Shown: in pieces, positions 1 to 7,089 of the stretch
Layout of the letters: the number at the start of each line of letters is the position of its first letter
How positions within the stretch are numbered: the first letter of the stretch is position 1
NCBI GenBank assembly: GCA_902388545.1
Contig: CABMPS010000029.1
Location: 1 to 13,874 of the forward strand
Direction of reading: 5' to 3'
From: an uncultured Collinsella sp.
Lineage (GTDB): Bacteria > Actinomycetota > Coriobacteriia > Coriobacteriales > Coriobacteriaceae
Length of the DNA: 13,874 nucleotides
Position numbers and translations under genes: made by a program
The notes under the pieces: model-generated
What the model saw: only the letters and a program-made list of their open reading frames with translations
The model's database searches: none
Told to the model about the DNA's origin: nothing

Positions 1-264
1 GATGGGCTTGATGTCGCGAGCCTGCGGAATGAGGGGGCGGCGTTGGGCCGCACTCATCCCAACGATAACCAGGGCGCCGGCAAGCGTGAAGCGCAAGCCC
101 GCAAAGAGCAGCTGCGAGGCGCTATCGTGCGCCGGGATACCAAAGAGCGCGTAGCCGATCTTGATGCAGGGAAACGCCGATCCCCAGAGTGCACAGCAAA
201 CAAGACAACCCAGGATGAGTCCGGGCAGGGTGGCGAGATACGGCTTGCGGCTTTCTTCCTGCAT
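1..264 (-). CDS. EamA/DMT-type membrane transporter, N-terminal part (runs off the left edge)
   Basis: The first 88 codons of a membrane protein read leftward from an ATG at 264 and stay open to the window edge. After a short charged N-terminus come a hydrophobic segment at about residues 12-31 holding the motif ALWGSAFPCIKIGY (residues 25-38), and a second helix at about 51-70 (SQLLFAGLRFTLAGALVIVG). A W-G-(S/T)-x-F motif at the end of helix 1, followed by an R-F helix 2, is typical of the EamA domain of the drug/metabolite transporter superfamily, whose members usually have ten helices and about 290-310 residues; roughly 70% should lie outside. The substrate cannot be told. No other in-frame start fits and no clear Shine-Dalgarno precedes the ATG. 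It lies 10 nt beyond the T-tract of the purL terminator, which is odd for a gene needing its own promoter. Confidence 0.72.
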   Translation of the reverse strand, partial: MQEESRKPYLATLPGLILGCLVCCALWGSAFPCIKIGYALFGIPAHDSASQLLFAGLRFTLAGALVIVGMSAAQRRPLIPQARDIKPI

Positions 265-273
265 GCGCGAAGC

Positions 274-310
274 AAAAAAGAACCCGCCACCGGATGCGTC
301 GGTGGCGGGT
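274..310 (-). terminator. Intrinsic terminator of purL
   Basis: Read on the minus strand, an 11-bp perfect stem (plus-strand arms 282-292 ACCCGCCACCG and 300-310) with a 7-nt loop is followed by T-C-TTTTTT (complement of 274-281). It starts 38 nt past the purL stop codon. This is a textbook Rho-independent terminator in the purL direction. In the plus direction there is no U-run. Confidence 0.88.
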
Positions 311-347
311 GTTGTTACCCGAGGGGATTGTACCCGATGGGAAAGGT

Positions 348-3300
348 TTAAGCGAAGTAGGCCACGCCGCTCTCAAAGATCGGCATGAACTTATCGCCGG
401 GGACATGCTCGGGCACGTTGCGGTACAGGTTGTCGCCGCGACGCTCGGCATGGCCCATCTTGCCCAGGACGCGGCCGTCGGGGCTCGTGATGCCCTCGAT
501 GGCGAGTGCGGAGCCGTTGGGGTTGACGGAGAGATCCATGCTGGGCTTGCCGTTCTCGCCCACGTACTGCGTGGCGACCTGGCCGTTGGCGATCAGCTGG
601 GCGAGCACTTCGTCATTGGCGACAAAGCGGCCCTCGCCGTGGCTGATGGCGACGGTGTAGGGGTCGTCCAGGCTGCACTGCGACAGCCACGGGGACAAGT
701 TGGACGAGATGCGGGTGCGCACCAGACGGCTCTGGTGGCGACCGATGGTGTTGAACGTCAACGTGGGCGCATCGGGCGTGGCGTCGACGATGTCGCCGTA
801 GGGCACCAGGCCGAGCTTGATCAGGGCCTGGAAGCCGTTGCAGATGCCCAGCATCAGGCCATCGCGGGCCTTGAGCAGGTCGCGGACTGCCTCGGTGACC
901 TCGGGAGCGCGGAAGAACGCCGTGATGAACTTGGCAGAGCCGTCGGGCTCGTCGCCGCCCGAGAAGCCGCCGGGGATCATAACGATCTGGCTTGCACGGA
1001 TGCGGCGGGCAAGCTCGCGGGTGCTCTCGGCGACGGCCTCGGGCGTGAGGTTGTTGATCACGAAGGTGTCGGCCTCGGCACCGGCGGCACGGAAGGCGCG
1101 GGCGCTGTCGTACTCGCAGTTGTTGCCGGGGAACACGGGGATGATCACGCGCGGGCGGGCGATCTTGGCGCCGCCGTACACGTGGATATCCTTGGCGCGG
1201 AAGTCGATGGTCTCGACCTCGGGGGTCTTGCCGGCGCTGCGGTAGGCGAAGACGCCCTCGATGCCGCTCTCCCAGGCCTCCTGGAGCTCGGCGAGCTCGA
1301 TGACCTCGGAGCCGGTGTCGATGACATAGCCCTCGACGGTGGTACCCAGGGGCTCCACGACAACGCCGTCGGCGACCTCGGGCAGCTCGGCGTCCTCGGC
1401 GAGCTCGACGATAAAGCTGCCGTAGAGCGGGGTGAAGAGGCTCTCCACGTCCACGTCCTCGGCAAGTTCGATGCCAATCTGGTTGCCGACACACATCTTA
1501 AAGAGGCTCTCGGCGCCGCAGCCGTAGCCGGGCGTAGAGACGGCCAGGGCGTCACCGGTGGCGGTGAGCGCCTCGACGGCGTCAAACGCGGCGAGCAGCT
1601 GCTGGGCGTCGGGGCGGTAGTCCTCGCCATAGGTGGCGGGGGTGATGCGGACGACGCGGTGCGTGAGGCCCTTGAACTCGGGCGAGACGGCGCGGGCCGC
1701 CTTGCCCACGGCGACAGCGAAGCTGATCAGGGTCGGAGGAACGTTGAGCTCGCCGGTCTCGTCCTCAAACGAACCGTTCATGGAGTCCTTGCCGCCGATG
1801 GCACCGGCACCCAGGTCGACCTGGGCCATAAGGGCACCCAGGACGGCAGCCATGGGCTTGCCCCAGCGCTCTGCTTCGGTGCGCAGGCGCTCGAAGTACT
1901 CCTGGAAGGAGAGGTAGGCGCGCTTGTGCTCAAAGCCGGCGGCAACGAGCTTGGCGATGGACTCGACCACGGACAGGTAGGCGCCCGCAAACTGGTCGGC
2001 CTCCATCAAATAGGGGTTGAAGCCCCATGCCATGGCACTCGCTGTGGTGGTCTCGCCGTCCACGGGGAACTTGGCGACCATGGCCGAGCTCGGGGTGAGC
2101 TGCGTCTTGCCGCCAAAAGGCATAAGCACGGTCGCGGCGCCGATGGTGGAGTCGAAGCGCTCGGAAAGGCCCTTGTTGGAAGCGACGTTGAGGTCGGTGA
2201 CGAGCGAGGTCATGCGCTCGGCGAGCGTGGTACCGGCCCAGCTGGGCTGCCACACACTGCGGGCGCAGACGTGGGCGACCTGGTGCTTGGGCGCACCGTT
2301 GGAGTTGAGGAACTCGCGGGACAGATCGACGATGGCGACGCCGTTCCAGGCCATGCGCATGCGCGGCTCGGCGGTAACCTCGGCGATAACGGTCGCCTCC
2401 AGGTTCTCCTCGGCGGCGTAGCCCATGAACTCCTCGACGTCACCGTCGGCGACGGCGCAGGCCATGCGCTCCTGGGATTCAGAGATGGCGAGCTCGGTGC
2501 CGTCAAGACCGTCGTACTTCTTGGTCACGGTATCAAGGTCGACATACAGGCCGTCGGCAAGCTCGCCTACAGCGACCGAGACACCGCCGGCGCCAAAGTC
2601 GTTGCAGCGCTTGATCAGACGGCAGGCATCGCCGCGGCGGAACAGGCGCTGCAGCTTGCGCTCCACCGGAGCGTTACGCTTCTGGACCTCGGCGCCCGAT
2701 GTCTCGATGGACTCGGTGTTCTGGGTCTTGGAGGAGCCGGTGGCACCGCCGATGCCGTCACGGCCGGTGCGGCCGCCCAACAGGATGATCTTGTCGGTGG
2801 GGGCGGGGCACTCGCGACGCACGTGGTTTGCCGGGGTAGCGCCCACGACGGCGCCGACCTCCATGCGCTTGGCGACGTAGCCGGGGTGATAGAGTTCGTT
2901 GACCTGACCGGTGGCAAGGCCGATTTGGTTGCCGTAGCTGGAGTAGCCGGCGGCAGCAGTGGTCACGAGCTTACGCTGCGGCAGCTTGCCCTCGAGCGTC
3001 TCGGACACGGGGACGGTGGGGTCGCCGGCGCCGGTGACACGCATGGCCTGGTACACGTAGCTGCGGCCCGACAGCGGGTCGCGGATGGCACCGCCCACGC
3101 AGGTGGCGGCACCGCCGAAGGGCTCGATCTCGGTCGGGTGGTTGTGGGTCTCGTTCTTAAAGAGGAACAGCCAGTCCTGGTCCTCGCCGTCGACATCGAC
3201 CTTCACCTTGACGGTGCAGGCGTTGATCTCCTCGGACTCGTCGACATCGGTCATGACGCCGGTCTTCTTGAGGTACTTGGCGCCGATGGTGCCCATGTCC

Positions 3301-4094
3301 ATGAGGCAGACGGGCTTGGTGTCGCGACCGAGTTCGTGGCGCATCTCCATGTAGCGGTCGAAGGCCTGCTGCACCACGGCGTCGTCGATCGTCACGTCGT
3401 CCAGGACGGTGCCGAAGGTGGTGTGGCGGCAGTGATCGGACCAGTAGGTGTCGATCACGCGGATCTCGGTGATGGTGGGGTCGCGATCCTCATCGCGGAA
3501 GTACTGCTGGCAGAAGGCGATGTCCGCCTCGTCCATGGCAAGGCCGCGCTCGGAAATAAAGGCGGCAAGGCCGGCTTCGTCGAGCTCGCGGAAACCGTCG
3601 AGCACCTCGACGGGCTGGGGCTCGGGGGTCTCCATGTACAGCGTCTCGGGCAGGTCGAGCGAGGCGATGCGCGCCTCGACGGGGTTCACCACGTAGTGCT
3701 TGATGGCATCAATGGCGGCCTCGTCCAGAGCGCCCGAGATCATATAGACCTTGGCGGAGCGCACGGCGGGGCGCTCGCCCTGGCTGATGAGCTGCACGCA
3801 CTCGCTGGCGGAGTCGGCGCGCTGGTCAAACTGGCCAGGCAGGAATTCGACGGCAAAGACGGCGCCATCGCTTGCGGGGAGCTCGTCGTAGGTCACATCG
3901 ACCTGGGGCTCGCTAAAGACGGTCGGCACGCAGGACCGGAAAAGCTCCTTGTCGATGCCCTCGACGTCGTAGCGGTTGATAATCCTCAGGGCCTCGATGC
4001 CCTTGATGCCGAGAATTTCGGTCAGCTCGCCCTTGAGCTGCTGAGCCTCGACGTCGAACCCGGGTTTCTTCTCCACGTAGATACGAGAGACCAT
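348..4094 (-). CDS. purL: Phosphoribosylformylglycinamidine synthase, single-chain form with fused glutaminase domain
   Basis: This enzyme catalyses the fourth step of de novo purine synthesis: FGAR + glutamine + ATP to FGAM, in the cytosol. The 1248-residue protein starts MVSRIYVEKKPGFDVEAQQL, and its N-terminal PurS-like region leads into DHCRH (220-224) and the catalytic-domain motif NETHNHPTEIEPFGG (314-328). A second synthase half carries GGKDSMNGSF (767-776). The C-terminal class I glutaminase domain starts near 985 (PVFPGNNCEYDSARAF). Its nucleophile is C1085 in GICNGFQAL, and the His/Glu pair is H1215/E1217 in GHAER, so both activities look intact. The length matches the ~1240-residue Firmicutes/Actinobacteria form rather than the ~1295-residue proteobacterial one. 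The chosen ATG at 4094 has AGGA 6 nt upstream. An in-frame ATG at 4202 would add 36 residues unlike the family. No other pur gene is in the window. Confidence 0.96.
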   Translation of the reverse strand: MVSRIYVEKKPGFDVEAQQLKGELTEILGIKGIEALRIINRYDVEGIDKELFRSCVPTVFSEPQVDVTYDELPASDGAVFAVEFLPGQFDQRADSASECVQLISQGERPAVRSAKVYMISGALDEAAIDAIKHYVVNPVEARIASLDLPETLYMETPEPQPVEVLDGFRELDEAGLAAFISERGLAMDEADIAFCQQYFRDEDRDPTITEIRVIDTYWSDHCRHTTFGTVLDDVTIDDAVVQQAFDRYMEMRHELGRDTKPVCLMDMGTIGAKYLKKTGVMTDVDESEEINACTVKVKVDVDGEDQDWLFLFKNETHNHPTEIEPFGGAATCVGGAIRDPLSGRSYVYQAMRVTGAGDPTVPVSETLEGKLPQRKLVTTAAAGYSSYGNQIGLATGQVNELYHPGYVAKRMEVGAVVGATPANHVRRECPAPTDKIILLGGRTGRDGIGGATGSSKTQNTESIETSGAEVQKRNAPVERKLQRLFRRGDACRLIKRCNDFGAGGVSVAVGELADGLYVDLDTVTKKYDGLDGTELAISESQERMACAVADGDVEEFMGYAAEENLEATVIAEVTAEPRMRMAWNGVAIVDLSREFLNSNGAPKHQVAHVCARSVWQPSWAGTTLAERMTSLVTDLNVASNKGLSERFDSTIGAATVLMPFGGKTQLTPSSAMVAKFPVDGETTTASAMAWGFNPYLMEADQFAGAYLSVVESIAKLVAAGFEHKRAYLSFQEYFERLRTEAERWGKPMAAVLGALMAQVDLGAGAIGGKDSMNGSFEDETGELNVPPTLISFAVAVGKAARAVSPEFKGLTHRVVRITPATYGEDYRPDAQQLLAAFDAVEALTATGDALAVSTPGYGCGAESLFKMCVGNQIGIELAEDVDVESLFTPLYGSFIVELAEDAELPEVADGVVVEPLGTTVEGYVIDTGSEVIELAELQEAWESGIEGVFAYRSAGKTPEVETIDFRAKDIHVYGGAKIARPRVIIPVFPGNNCEYDSARAFRAAGAEADTFVINNLTPEAVAESTRELARRIRASQIVMIPGGFSGGDEPDGSAKFITAFFRAPEVTEAVRDLLKARDGLMLGICNGFQALIKLGLVPYGDIVDATPDAPTLTFNTIGRHQSRLVRTRISSNLSPWLSQCSLDDPYTVAISHGEGRFVANDEVLAQLIANGQVATQYVGENGKPSMDLSVNPNGSALAIEGITSPDGRVLGKMGHAERRGDNLYRNVPEHVPGDKFMPIFESGVAYFA

Positions 4095-4278
4095 TGGTTC
4101 CTGCCTTCCTGATCGGTTGGGCGTACGGTACGGTATGCGGCAGCGGTCGGTTTGCGGGGTCTGCCCTGCGGTCGCCTTGAGCCACATGTTTGTAAACCTC
4201 ACTATGATACGACAGCTCGCGGCGCGTTGAGGACGGCGAGGGTGCTACAGTGAAGCGCAAACAAGAGAAAGGCATCAC
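4095..4278. promoter_or_regulatory. Divergent promoter region between purL and the antiporter gene
   Basis: These 184 bp must serve both genes. On the minus strand, TATCAT (complement of 4204-4209, 5/6 match to TATAAT) could be the purL -10. It would give a leader of about 100 nt, but no good -35 stands 16-18 nt upstream. On the plus strand, TACAGT (4246-4251) is a possible -10 for the antiporter, with a start about 20 nt before the ATG at 4279 and GAAAGG (4267-4272) as ribosome binding site; its -35 is also poor. A short direct repeat, TACGGTACGGTA, lies at about 4124-4135. No purine riboswitch core or PurBox was recognised. Confidence 0.35.
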
Positions 4279-5841
4279 ATGGCATTCGTTTCGCTCGCCA
4301 TCATCGCACTCGTGGCCTTTGCGAGTCCTTTTATCGCCTCGGCGATTCCCGGAAAACCCGTTCCCGAGACGGTCTTTTTGCTCGTGCTCGGCGCGGTACT
4401 GGGACCCCATATGCTCGGCGTCATCCATGTAGATGCTGAGGTCTCGCTTGTGTCCGAGCTGGGCCTGGCCTTTTTGTTCCTGCTTGCCGGCTTTGAGATC
4501 GACCCCAAGAGCATCACGGGCGTCGAGGGGCGCTACGGCTTGGCGACGTGGGTCGTCACGTTTGGTATCGCCTGGCTTGCCGTGCGCTTTACCCCGTGGT
4601 TCTCAGTCAGTCATTTCGACGGTATCGCCGTGACGCTTGCCCTCACTTCGACGGCGCTCGGTACGCTTGTGCCCATCATGCGTGAGCGCTCGCTCACCGG
4701 CACGCGCGTGGGCGACTCGATTCTCGCGTATGGCACTTGGGGCGAGCTCGGTCCCGTGCTCGCCATGTCGGTGCTGTTGTCTGCCCGCACTGGCATCCAA
4801 ACGCTCGTTATCCTTGGCTTGTTTGCGGTGGTTTGCGTGTTGCTGGCCGTGGTCCCGAGCCGCTCCAAGCGCGTCGGCAGCCGCTTCTTTGCATTTGTTG
4901 AGGAGCGCGCCGATACCACGTCGCAGACCTTCGTGCGCCTGACGGTGCTCATCCTGGTCACGCTCGTGGCATTCTCGGCTGTCTTTGATCTCGACATCGT
5001 GTTGGGTTCTTTTGCCGCCGGCTTTGTCCTGCGCTATATCATCCCCGAGGGCAACCATACGCTCGAGACCAAGCTCGACGGTCTGGCCTACGGTTTTTTG
5101 ATTCCGGTGTTCTTTACCGTATCGGGCGCAAAGATCGATCTGACGGCCGTGGCGTCGCGCCCGGGTCTGCTCGTGGGCTTTATCGTGGCGTTGTTGATTA
5201 TTCGTGCCGTGCCCATTCTTATTTCCATGAGCATTTGTCCTGCGACGCGCGATGTGTCGGCGTATGGTCGCATTACCGTGGCCCTGTACTGCACCACGGC
5301 GCTGCCGATCATCGTTGCCGTTACGAGCGTTGCCGTCAACGCGGGCGCGCTGTCGCAAGATATTGCGTCGGTCATGGTTGCCGCCGGTGCCATCACGGTG
5401 TTCTTGATGCCATTGCTCGCGCAGCTCTTCTACCGCGTGGTGGATGCCGCACCGGTCGCCGCCGTGGCAGAGGTTGCCGAGCATCCATCCGATGCGCTCG
5501 ACATCTTGCGCGCCCACCACGACCTAGCGAGCTTGCTCGCGCGCGAGCACGAGCTGCTGACCTCGCATGGCCATGGTCGCGTATTCGAGGGCCTGCCTAC
5601 GCTCGATACGATTGCCGAGCGTCTTTCCGCCGAGGCAGCGAGCGGCCACATCGATGCCCGCATCGTGGACGCGGCGCACCTGCTTGCCGATAAGACCTAT
5701 GGAGACGAGGTCGACCCGTCCGAGCTGACTCCGCGTGAGCGCCGCCGCCTGGAGCGCGCCAAGCTCGCTGTGCGCGAATACCGCCGCCGCATGCTGGAGC
5801 TCTATGCGCGCGAAGAAGCCGAAGACGACGACGGTAAGTAG
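4279..5841 (+). CDS. CPA2 (Kef/NapA-type) monovalent cation:proton antiporter
   Basis: This 520-residue integral membrane protein is probably a K+/H+ or Na+/H+ exchanger in the cytoplasmic membrane. Residues 1-388 form a series of about a dozen hydrophobic helices typical of the Na+/H+ exchanger domain. They include LGLAFLFLLAGFEIDPK (61-77), where CPA2 members have a conserved L-F-x-x-G-x-E/D segment, TSTALGTLVPI (123-133), an acidic residue D146 in RVGDSILAYGTWGE, and the late segment GFLIPVFFTVSGAKIDL (272-288). Residues 389-520 are a soluble, helical, highly charged tail ending in an acidic run. This is not the Rossmann TrkA-N domain of KefB/KefC, and no GxGxxG is seen. The ion and the gating signal are unknown. 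GAAAGG 6 nt before the ATG supports the start. It is monocistronic, with a structured 3' region and terminator behind it. Confidence 0.85.
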   Translation: MAFVSLAIIALVAFASPFIASAIPGKPVPETVFLLVLGAVLGPHMLGVIHVDAEVSLVSELGLAFLFLLAGFEIDPKSITGVEGRYGLATWVVTFGIAWLAVRFTPWFSVSHFDGIAVTLALTSTALGTLVPIMRERSLTGTRVGDSILAYGTWGELGPVLAMSVLLSARTGIQTLVILGLFAVVCVLLAVVPSRSKRVGSRFFAFVEERADTTSQTFVRLTVLILVTLVAFSAVFDLDIVLGSFAAGFVLRYIIPEGNHTLETKLDGLAYGFLIPVFFTVSGAKIDLTAVASRPGLLVGFIVALLIIRAVPILISMSICPATRDVSAYGRITVALYCTTALPIIVAVTSVAVNAGALSQDIASVMVAAGAITVFLMPLLAQLFYRVVDAAPVAAVAEVAEHPSDALDILRAHHDLASLLAREHELLTSHGHGRVFEGLPTLDTIAERLSAEAASGHIDARIVDAAHLLADKTYGDEVDPSELTPRERRRLERAKLAVREYRRRMLELYAREEAEDDDGK

Positions 5842-5855
5842 TCGATACTTTCTCG

Positions 5856-6027
5856 GGGAAGCCGCGTCCCGCTTTGAAGGCTCGGAACGGGATGTGGTTT
5901 CCGAAACGGGGGCCGTTGGGAAACTGTGTCCCGGAATGGGCGCTCAGAGTGGGATGCGGTTTCCGCAAGGAAGTCCTGGGGGAAACCGTGCCCCGTTCTG
6001 ATCCGAAATACTGGGACATAGTTTCCC
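5856..6027. repeat. Array of six alternating-orientation 16-nt imperfect palindromes (three 62-nt periods)
   Basis: Units lie at 5856-5871 (forward), 5888-5903 (reverse), 5918-5933 (F), 5950-5965 (R), 5980-5995 (F) and 6012-6027 (R). The forward consensus is GGGAAACYGYGTCCCG, for example GGGAAACTGTGTCCCG at 5918. Reverse units read like CGGGATGTGGTTTCCG at 5888. Start-to-start distances are 32, 30, 32, 30 and 32, so spacers alternate 16 and 14 nt. The consensus extends into the 16-nt spacers as roughly TnTGAG. The 14-nt spacers are self-complementary (AACGG-ggg-CCGTT at 5905-5917; AGGA-ag-TCCT in 5966-5979). No convincing ORF covers the array. It lies 15 nt after the antiporter stop codon and 15 nt before the terminator stem, so it is transcribed as 3' UTR unless transcripts end earlier. 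Its function is unknown; REP/BIME-like elements are the closest general analogy. Confidence 0.9.
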
Positions 6028-6041
6028 TTTCATAACAGGAG

Positions 6042-6083
6042 AAGGCGCGCTGTCTGCAGTTGATTCAGACGGCGCGCCTTTTT
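6042..6083 (+). terminator. Intrinsic terminator after the antiporter gene and repeat array
   Basis: A 15-bp stem (arms 6042-6056 and 6066-6080, one G-U pair, loop CAGTTGATT) ends in a run of five T (6079-6083). It terminates rightward transcription from the antiporter gene. In the opposite direction the stem is followed only by TTCTCC, so it would be a weak terminator for the convergent dehydrogenase gene. A second small palindrome (AAGCTT at 6099-6104 and 6112-6117) lies between it and that gene. Confidence 0.88.
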
Positions 6084-6125
6084 GGTTGAGCTATGTTGAA
6101 GCTTGAAGCCAAAGCTTGTGGCTCC

Positions 6126-6875
6126 TTAGGAGCGGGCGGCTCCGTCGACGGGGAGCACGGCGCCCGTGACATAGGAGGACATGTCGCTCGCCAGGAAAAC
6201 AAAGGCGTTGGCGACATCCTCGGGCTCGCCCATGCGACCCAGCGGAATGGTGGCGATGATGGGCTTGATGACCTCTTCGGGCAGGTTGGCGACCATGTCG
6301 GTCTTAGTCACGCCGGGGGCGACGGCGTTGACGCGGATGCCCATGGGGGCGAGCTCGCGCGAGAGCGACTGGACCATACCGTTGACGGCAAACTTGGACG
6401 TGGGGTAACCGACGCCGGAGGGCTGGCCGTACTTGGCGACCATCGAGCTTGTGGTAGTGATGGTGCCGCCGTGGCCGGCCTCGGTCATGATCTTGGCGGC
6501 AGCCTGGTGGCCATTAAAGACGGCGACGACGTTAAGGTCCATGACCTTTGCGAACTCCTCGGCCGTGTAGTTAAGGAGCGGCGAGCGCTGGGAGATGCCG
6601 GCATTGTTGACGACCGTGTCCAAGCCGCCCATGTCAGCGGCAGCCTGGGTAAAGGCCTCGGTCACGGCTTCGAGCGAGGTGAGATCGCAGGAGCGACCCC
6701 AGACCTTGGCGTCGGGATAGGCGGCTGTCAGCTTCTCAACGGCCGTGTCGGCAGTCTCCTGGCGCGAGCCAAAGACGGTGACGGCAGCGCCTTCCTCGAT
6801 AAAACGGCAGGCGATGGCATAGCCGATACCGCGTGTGCCTCCGGTGATGATTGCTTTCTTGCCCTCGAGCAACAT
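6126..6875 (-). CDS. Short-chain dehydrogenase/reductase, BaiA/FabG-like
   Basis: A cytosolic NAD(P)-dependent oxidoreductase of 249 residues with all classical SDR marks: TGGTRGIG cofactor loop (11-18), NNAG (90-93), catalytic N115, S144, Y157 and K161 (YPTSK), and PGVTKTDM (188-194) after the active site. After strand 2 it has G36-S37-R38; a basic residue here usually points to NADP(H). From memory, the whole chain resembles BaiA, the clostridial bile-acid 3-alpha-hydroxysteroid dehydrogenase (same TGGTRGIG, FNG after the DxN motif, SGVGYP-SK, VDGA near the C-terminus, same length) more than FabG of fatty-acid synthesis. The substrate is not proven; it could be another 3-oxoacyl or hydroxysteroid substrate. 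The ATG at 6875 has AGAGGA about 8 nt upstream. A longer in-frame start at 6947 adds 24 residues with no homology. It is monocistronic and convergent with the antiporter gene. Confidence 0.9.
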   Translation of the reverse strand: MLLEGKKAIITGGTRGIGYAIACRFIEEGAAVTVFGSRQETADTAVEKLTAAYPDAKVWGRSCDLTSLEAVTEAFTQAAADMGGLDTVVNNAGISQRSPLLNYTAEEFAKVMDLNVVAVFNGHQAAAKIMTEAGHGGTITTTSSMVAKYGQPSGVGYPTSKFAVNGMVQSLSRELAPMGIRVNAVAPGVTKTDMVANLPEEVIKPIIATIPLGRMGEPEDVANAFVFLASDMSSYVTGAVLPVDGAARS

Positions 6876-6947
6876 GGTGCTTCCTCTCATCGCGGGCGGA
6901 CATTCGCAGCACAGCGTAGCGGTAGTCGGAATCGGCCGCGTTTGCAT

Positions 6948-6976
6948 ATCGGTGAACGGTAGCCCGCGTTACCGAT
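6948..6976. promoter_or_regulatory. Imperfect inverted repeat upstream of the dehydrogenase gene
   Basis: ATCGGTgAACG (6948-6958) and CGTTACCGAT (6967-6976) are inverted with one extra base in the left arm and 8 nt between. It lies 73-101 bp upstream of the dehydrogenase start and about 50 bp beyond the hom terminator, so it could be an operator or a transcript hairpin. No regulator gene is nearby and no confident -10/-35 pair was found in 6876-7023. Confidence 0.3.
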
Positions 6977-7023
6977 GAGCGGCTCGCGCAAATGTGCTTT
7001 GCCGTTGTGCTTAGGGCAGGTGA

Positions 7024-7059
7024 CAAAAGGGCTCCCATCCCACATCGGACGGGAGCCCT
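7024..7059 (-). terminator. Intrinsic terminator of hom
   Basis: On the minus strand, AGGGCTCCC (7059-7051) pairs with its complement at 7036-7028. An inner 3-bp extension follows a single mismatch, and TTTTG (7027-7023) comes after the stem. It begins 31 nt after the hom stop codon and separates hom from the dehydrogenase gene transcribed in the same direction. Confidence 0.85.
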
Positions 7060-7089
7060 CAAGGCGCGTATTGCTAGGCGAGCGTTGGG

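Noticed and set aside
294..4112. A 1272-codon open frame on the plus strand opposite purL
   Set aside because: It mirrors purL codon by codon; strong G/C at purL third positions removes stop codons on the opposite strand. The product is a low-complexity Gly/Asp/Leu/Val/His-rich chain with no recognisable domain.
4095..4202. A longer purL start at 4202
   Set aside because: The 36 extra residues do not resemble the family, and the internal ATG at 4094 has a proper ribosome binding site followed at once by the conserved VEKKPGFDVEA segment.
5597..6019. A 140-codon minus-strand frame across the repeat array
   Set aside because: Its N-terminal part is just a translation of the inverted repeats and the rest is antisense to the antiporter gene; repeats readable in several frames are not evidence of a protein.
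5856..6027. CRISPR array
   Set aside because: Units alternate in orientation, are only about 16 nt, diverge from each other, and have 14-16-nt spacers that share sequence; no cas genes are present.
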